Source of the DNA: Chitinophaga varians
GTDB lineage: Bacteria; Bacteroidota; Bacteroidia; Chitinophagales; Chitinophagaceae
Assembly (NCBI RefSeq): GCF_012641275.1
Contig: NZ_JABAIA010000002.1
Coordinates: 1,240,001-1,304,000 of the forward strand
Reading direction: 5' to 3'
DNA: 64,000 nucleotides
In this document: one piece after another, positions 61,850 through 64,000 of the stretch
Numbering within the stretch: position 1 is the first letter of the stretch
Layout of the letters: the number at the start of each line of letters is the position of its first letter
Position numbers and translations under genes: made by a program
The notes under the pieces: model-generated
What the model was told of the DNA's origin: nothing
The model's database searches: none
What the model saw: the letters and a program-made list of their open reading frames with translations, nothing else

Positions 61850-63310
61850 ATGAAGAAAGTATTCCCAATCCTGCTTGGTGGCTGCCTGCTGACCGCCGGT
61901 CAGTCAAGCGGCCAGGCAAAGATCAGCGCCGACTCGCTGGTACGCTACTATAGCCGCCTTGCCAAAGGCGACGAAGCAGATAAAGCACTGCTGACAGATA
62001 AAATGTATGCATTGACCAAAAGCAAAAAAGAAACAGACTGGCTTACAGCCGCCCGTTTCTTCTATCAGCTGAAAAAAAATAATGTGAGCGATTCCATTCA
62101 GCAGGTGGCCGCGAAACAATTCCCCACCGGGGTTGTAGCACGCAACAACGCAGTGGAAGTCATCTATAATGAAAATGATCCGGTGAAGAAAGAAGCGCTC
62201 TATAAAGCATGGCTTAAAAAATTCCCGCCGGATAAACGAAGCAAGGACATGATCGTGTATGACTACGCCGCTAATAGCATAGGTACGGCATATGCAGACG
62301 CTGATAATCTGCCTAAAGCATTGGAATATGCCAACAGTATCATGTCGCCCTTCTGGAAAGGGCAGGGATGGGCCGGTACAGCGGCACGCATTCTCAAACA
62401 CGGTCATACGGCGGAAGCTAAGGTGCTGCTGAAAAAAGCAGTCGAAGACGCCTATGAATTCAAAACCACCCGTAAAAATGAGGAAGGCGCCATGTTCGCG
62501 GCCACCGGGTATCCCGGCTATCTCAGTTCCTATGCGCAGTTGTTGTTTAACGACAAAGAATATGATTCGGCGCTGGTGTACCTGAAACGCGCCGAACAGG
62601 CGGAGACGCCTGTCCGCCCCCAGGTGAATGAGATGTATGCTAAAGTGCTGATCGCCAAAGGTGACTACCAACAAGCTTTTGTACGCCTCAGCGAAGTGGC
62701 TGCACAAGGCCAGCTGAATGCGGGCAGCAGAGGGTTACTGGCAGAGACCTATGCTAAAGTGCGTGGCGACAACCAGCTGGAGAAATACATAGACTCCCTG
62801 AAAGGCGGTCTTGATGACAAAATGAAGGCGGAATTCGCCAAACAGATCATCAAGGTACCGGCGCCGGGATTCACCCTGAAAGATGTGGACGGCAATACTG
62901 TATCGCTGTCAGACTATAAGGGAAAGACCGTCGTGCTGGATTTCTGGGCCACCTGGTGCGGCCCCTGCAAAGCCTCTTTCCCGGCCATGAAAAAGGCCAT
63001 GGAGAAATATAAGAACGATCCGAATGTAAAGTTCCTGTTTGTGCATACCTGGGAAAAAGAGGAGAACGCCGCGGCGAGTGCCAAAAAGTTCATTACCGGT
63101 AATGGTTATCCTTTCCAGGTGTTGATGGACCTGAAAGATCCGGCCACCGGTATTAACAAAGTGGTGGACAGCTATAAAGTACAGGGCATACCCACCAAGT
63201 TCGTGATCGACGGAAAGGGTGATATCCGTTTTCGGTTCACCGGCTTCAGCGGCGGGGACGATGCAGCCGTTGCGGAGGTATCTGCGATGGTGACGCTGGC
63301 GAACCAGTGA
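61850..63310 (+). CDS. TlpA-like thioredoxin-fold protein with N-terminal TPR-like region
   Basis: 486 residues with a signal peptide (MKKVFPILLGGCLLTAGQSSGQ). Residues about 25-335 are helical and TPR-like (YLSSYAQLLFNDKEYDSALVYLKRAEQ, VLIAKGDYQQAFVRLSEV). The C-terminal domain (about 345-486) is a TlpA/AhpC-type thioredoxin fold: PAPGFTLKDVDGNTVSLSDYKGKTVVLDFWATWCGPCK, with the redox pair in WCGPC, and the cis-proline motif GIPTKFVID. It is probably a periplasmic thiol-disulfide enzyme. Such genes commonly follow ECF-regulated SusC/SusD pairs in Bacteroidota; the reason is unknown. A perfect terminator follows. Confidence 0.91.
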   Translation: MKKVFPILLGGCLLTAGQSSGQAKISADSLVRYYSRLAKGDEADKALLTDKMYALTKSKKETDWLTAARFFYQLKKNNVSDSIQQVAAKQFPTGVVARNNAVEVIYNENDPVKKEALYKAWLKKFPPDKRSKDMIVYDYAANSIGTAYADADNLPKALEYANSIMSPFWKGQGWAGTAARILKHGHTAEAKVLLKKAVEDAYEFKTTRKNEEGAMFAATGYPGYLSSYAQLLFNDKEYDSALVYLKRAEQAETPVRPQVNEMYAKVLIAKGDYQQAFVRLSEVAAQGQLNAGSRGLLAETYAKVRGDNQLEKYIDSLKGGLDDKMKAEFAKQIIKVPAPGFTLKDVDGNTVSLSDYKGKTVVLDFWATWCGPCKASFPAMKKAMEKYKNDPNVKFLFVHTWEKEENAAASAKKFITGNGYPFQVLMDLKDPATGINKVVDSYKVQGIPTKFVIDGKGDIRFRFTGFSGGDDAAVAEVSAMVTLANQ

Positions 63311-63341
63311 CTGTTGATGGTGCGATAAAGCGTGAATGCTG

Positions 63342-63367
63342 AAAGGCCCGGGATTTCCCGGGCCTTT
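63342..63367. terminator. Bidirectional intrinsic terminator
   Basis: Perfect 11-bp stem AAAGGCCCGGG (63342-63352) with CCCGGGCCTTT (63357-63367), ATTT loop, then a T. It separates the convergent TlpA-like and CHAT-domain genes. Confidence 0.88.
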
Positions 63368-63374
63368 TGCATTG

Positions 63375-64000
63375 TTATTTTATGATGATATTGGGATTGC
63401 CATACAGATGCATTGCCAGGCAGCCCTGAGGTGCGTAGAACACCTGCGATGTTTCGGGATCATATGTAGAAAGCTTTTGGTTTGCGAGATAGACGCTTTC
63501 GTTGATATTATAGCCCTCATACAGGCTATTGATAAAGGCCTGTAACCAGTTGCGCGACATGGTGACATCGTACGGCCAATAAGGAGCCACTACGGCGTCA
63601 TAGCCAGCCTTCAGCAGGTCGCCACTGAAAGAAACGATTTGATGCCCATACATTTCCTCCATAGAGGATCCGGAATTGCAGATAAATAAAACTGCTATTC
63701 TCCCTTTCCCAAATACTTTGGATGGATTCACAATAATGTTTTCCGGATTATCACCGGTTGATACTACTTTAAATCCGTTGAATTCCCGTATACCATGTGC
63801 CAGAAATATATTGATATCTGCGTGTAAGGGAATATCTGGATAACGGGTGGTAGTTACTGCAGCAACATATTGTTGCAATACAGGTTCCAGCTGGCTCAGT
63901 CCCCATGCGATGGTATGATTGCCGTCATCAGAGGGTATCCAGGCCGCCATGGTACAGTTACTGTACAGCGTTACCGTACGATGGTGCTGCAGCAGGTTCT
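63375..64000 (-). CDS. CHAT-domain caspase-like protein, C-terminal part (incomplete)
   Basis: The frame stays open to the right edge (about 208 codons), so the ATG at 63950 is probably internal. The sequence has the hallmarks of a CHAT peptidase: the catalytic His in FLAHGIREFNG, the catalytic Cys in VLFICNSGSS, and the downstream GDLLKAGYDAVVAPYWPYDVTMSRNWLQAFINSLYEG, which matches the conserved aLl.aGa.aVva.lWpv region. CHAT proteins are caspase-like proteases or their relatives; several act in anti-phage or programmed-death systems. No partner is visible, because the upstream part lies outside the window. Confidence 0.82.
   Translation of the reverse strand, partial: NLLQHHRTVTLYSNCTMAAWIPSDDGNHTIAWGLSQLEPVLQQYVAAVTTTRYPDIPLHADINIFLAHGIREFNGFKVVSTGDNPENIIVNPSKVFGKGRIAVLFICNSGSSMEEMYGHQIVSFSGDLLKAGYDAVVAPYWPYDVTMSRNWLQAFINSLYEGYNINESVYLANQKLSTYDPETSQVFYAPQGCLAMHLYGNPNIIIK

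Noticed and set aside
1..64000. Mobile elements, tRNA/rRNA genes and CRISPR arrays
   Set aside because: I looked for transposase or integrase genes, terminal repeats, cloverleaf-type sequences and regular short repeats and saw none.

Overview
The window looks like chromosomal DNA of a Chitinophaga-like member of the Bacteroidota. It has four SusC/SusD pairs, an ECF sigma/FecR/STN-SusC cascade, a type IX secretion sorting domain, promoters of the TAnnTTTG class and moderate GC. These are family-level inferences; no rRNA or other taxonomic marker is present. I see no tRNA, rRNA, insertion sequence, integrase or CRISPR array.

Layout. (1) 1-1660, minus strand: response regulator, HEAT-repeat membrane protein and the start of a probable glycosyltransferase. 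(2) 2156-3013: ArsR repressor and SRPBCC pair behind a duplicated promoter/operator. (3) 3103-20435: a glycan-use locus with a beta-helix protein, LacI regulator, SusC, SusD, DUF5017-like lipoprotein, sodium symporter, six-hairpin enzyme, SGNH esterase and FAD oxidoreductase. Three copies of one double palindrome mark the three promoter regions of this locus, so it is probably one LacI regulon. (4) 20894-28730: a second SusC/SusD pair, an isomerase, a PQQ-like propeller protein and a T9SS-sorted protein.

(5) 28838-49987 holds the most interesting system. One plus-strand operon encodes a C39-peptidase ABC exporter, a split class I lantibiotic dehydratase (separate glutamylation and elimination proteins) and a LanC-like cyclase with altered zinc ligands and a C-terminal extension. 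About 7 kb away, on the other strand, a second operon encodes a small His/Cys membrane protein, an ABC ATPase, two permeases, a siderophore-type TonB receptor and, last, a 60-residue peptide that looks like a lanthipeptide precursor with a GG cleavage site. The two operons share a 17-bp palindromic operator (TTGnAACAnTGTTnCAA) and the same leaderless-looking promoter, which suggests one regulon and one pathway. A SusC/SusD/FAS1/DUF5007-like unit lies between them.

(6) 50009-55062: an Imm1-like protein, a DUF4304-like protein, a His/Met-rich outer-membrane protein, an FAD-Rieske fusion and an alpha/beta hydrolase. (7) 55157-63310: ECF sigma factor, FecR, STN-type SusC, SusD and a TlpA-like thioredoxin, a classic trans-envelope signalling nutrient-uptake cluster. 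(8) The window ends inside a CHAT-domain protein on the minus strand.

Starts were moved inward from the longest open frame where a signal peptide, conserved N-terminus or promoter argued for it. All functions come from reading motifs by eye; no search was run.
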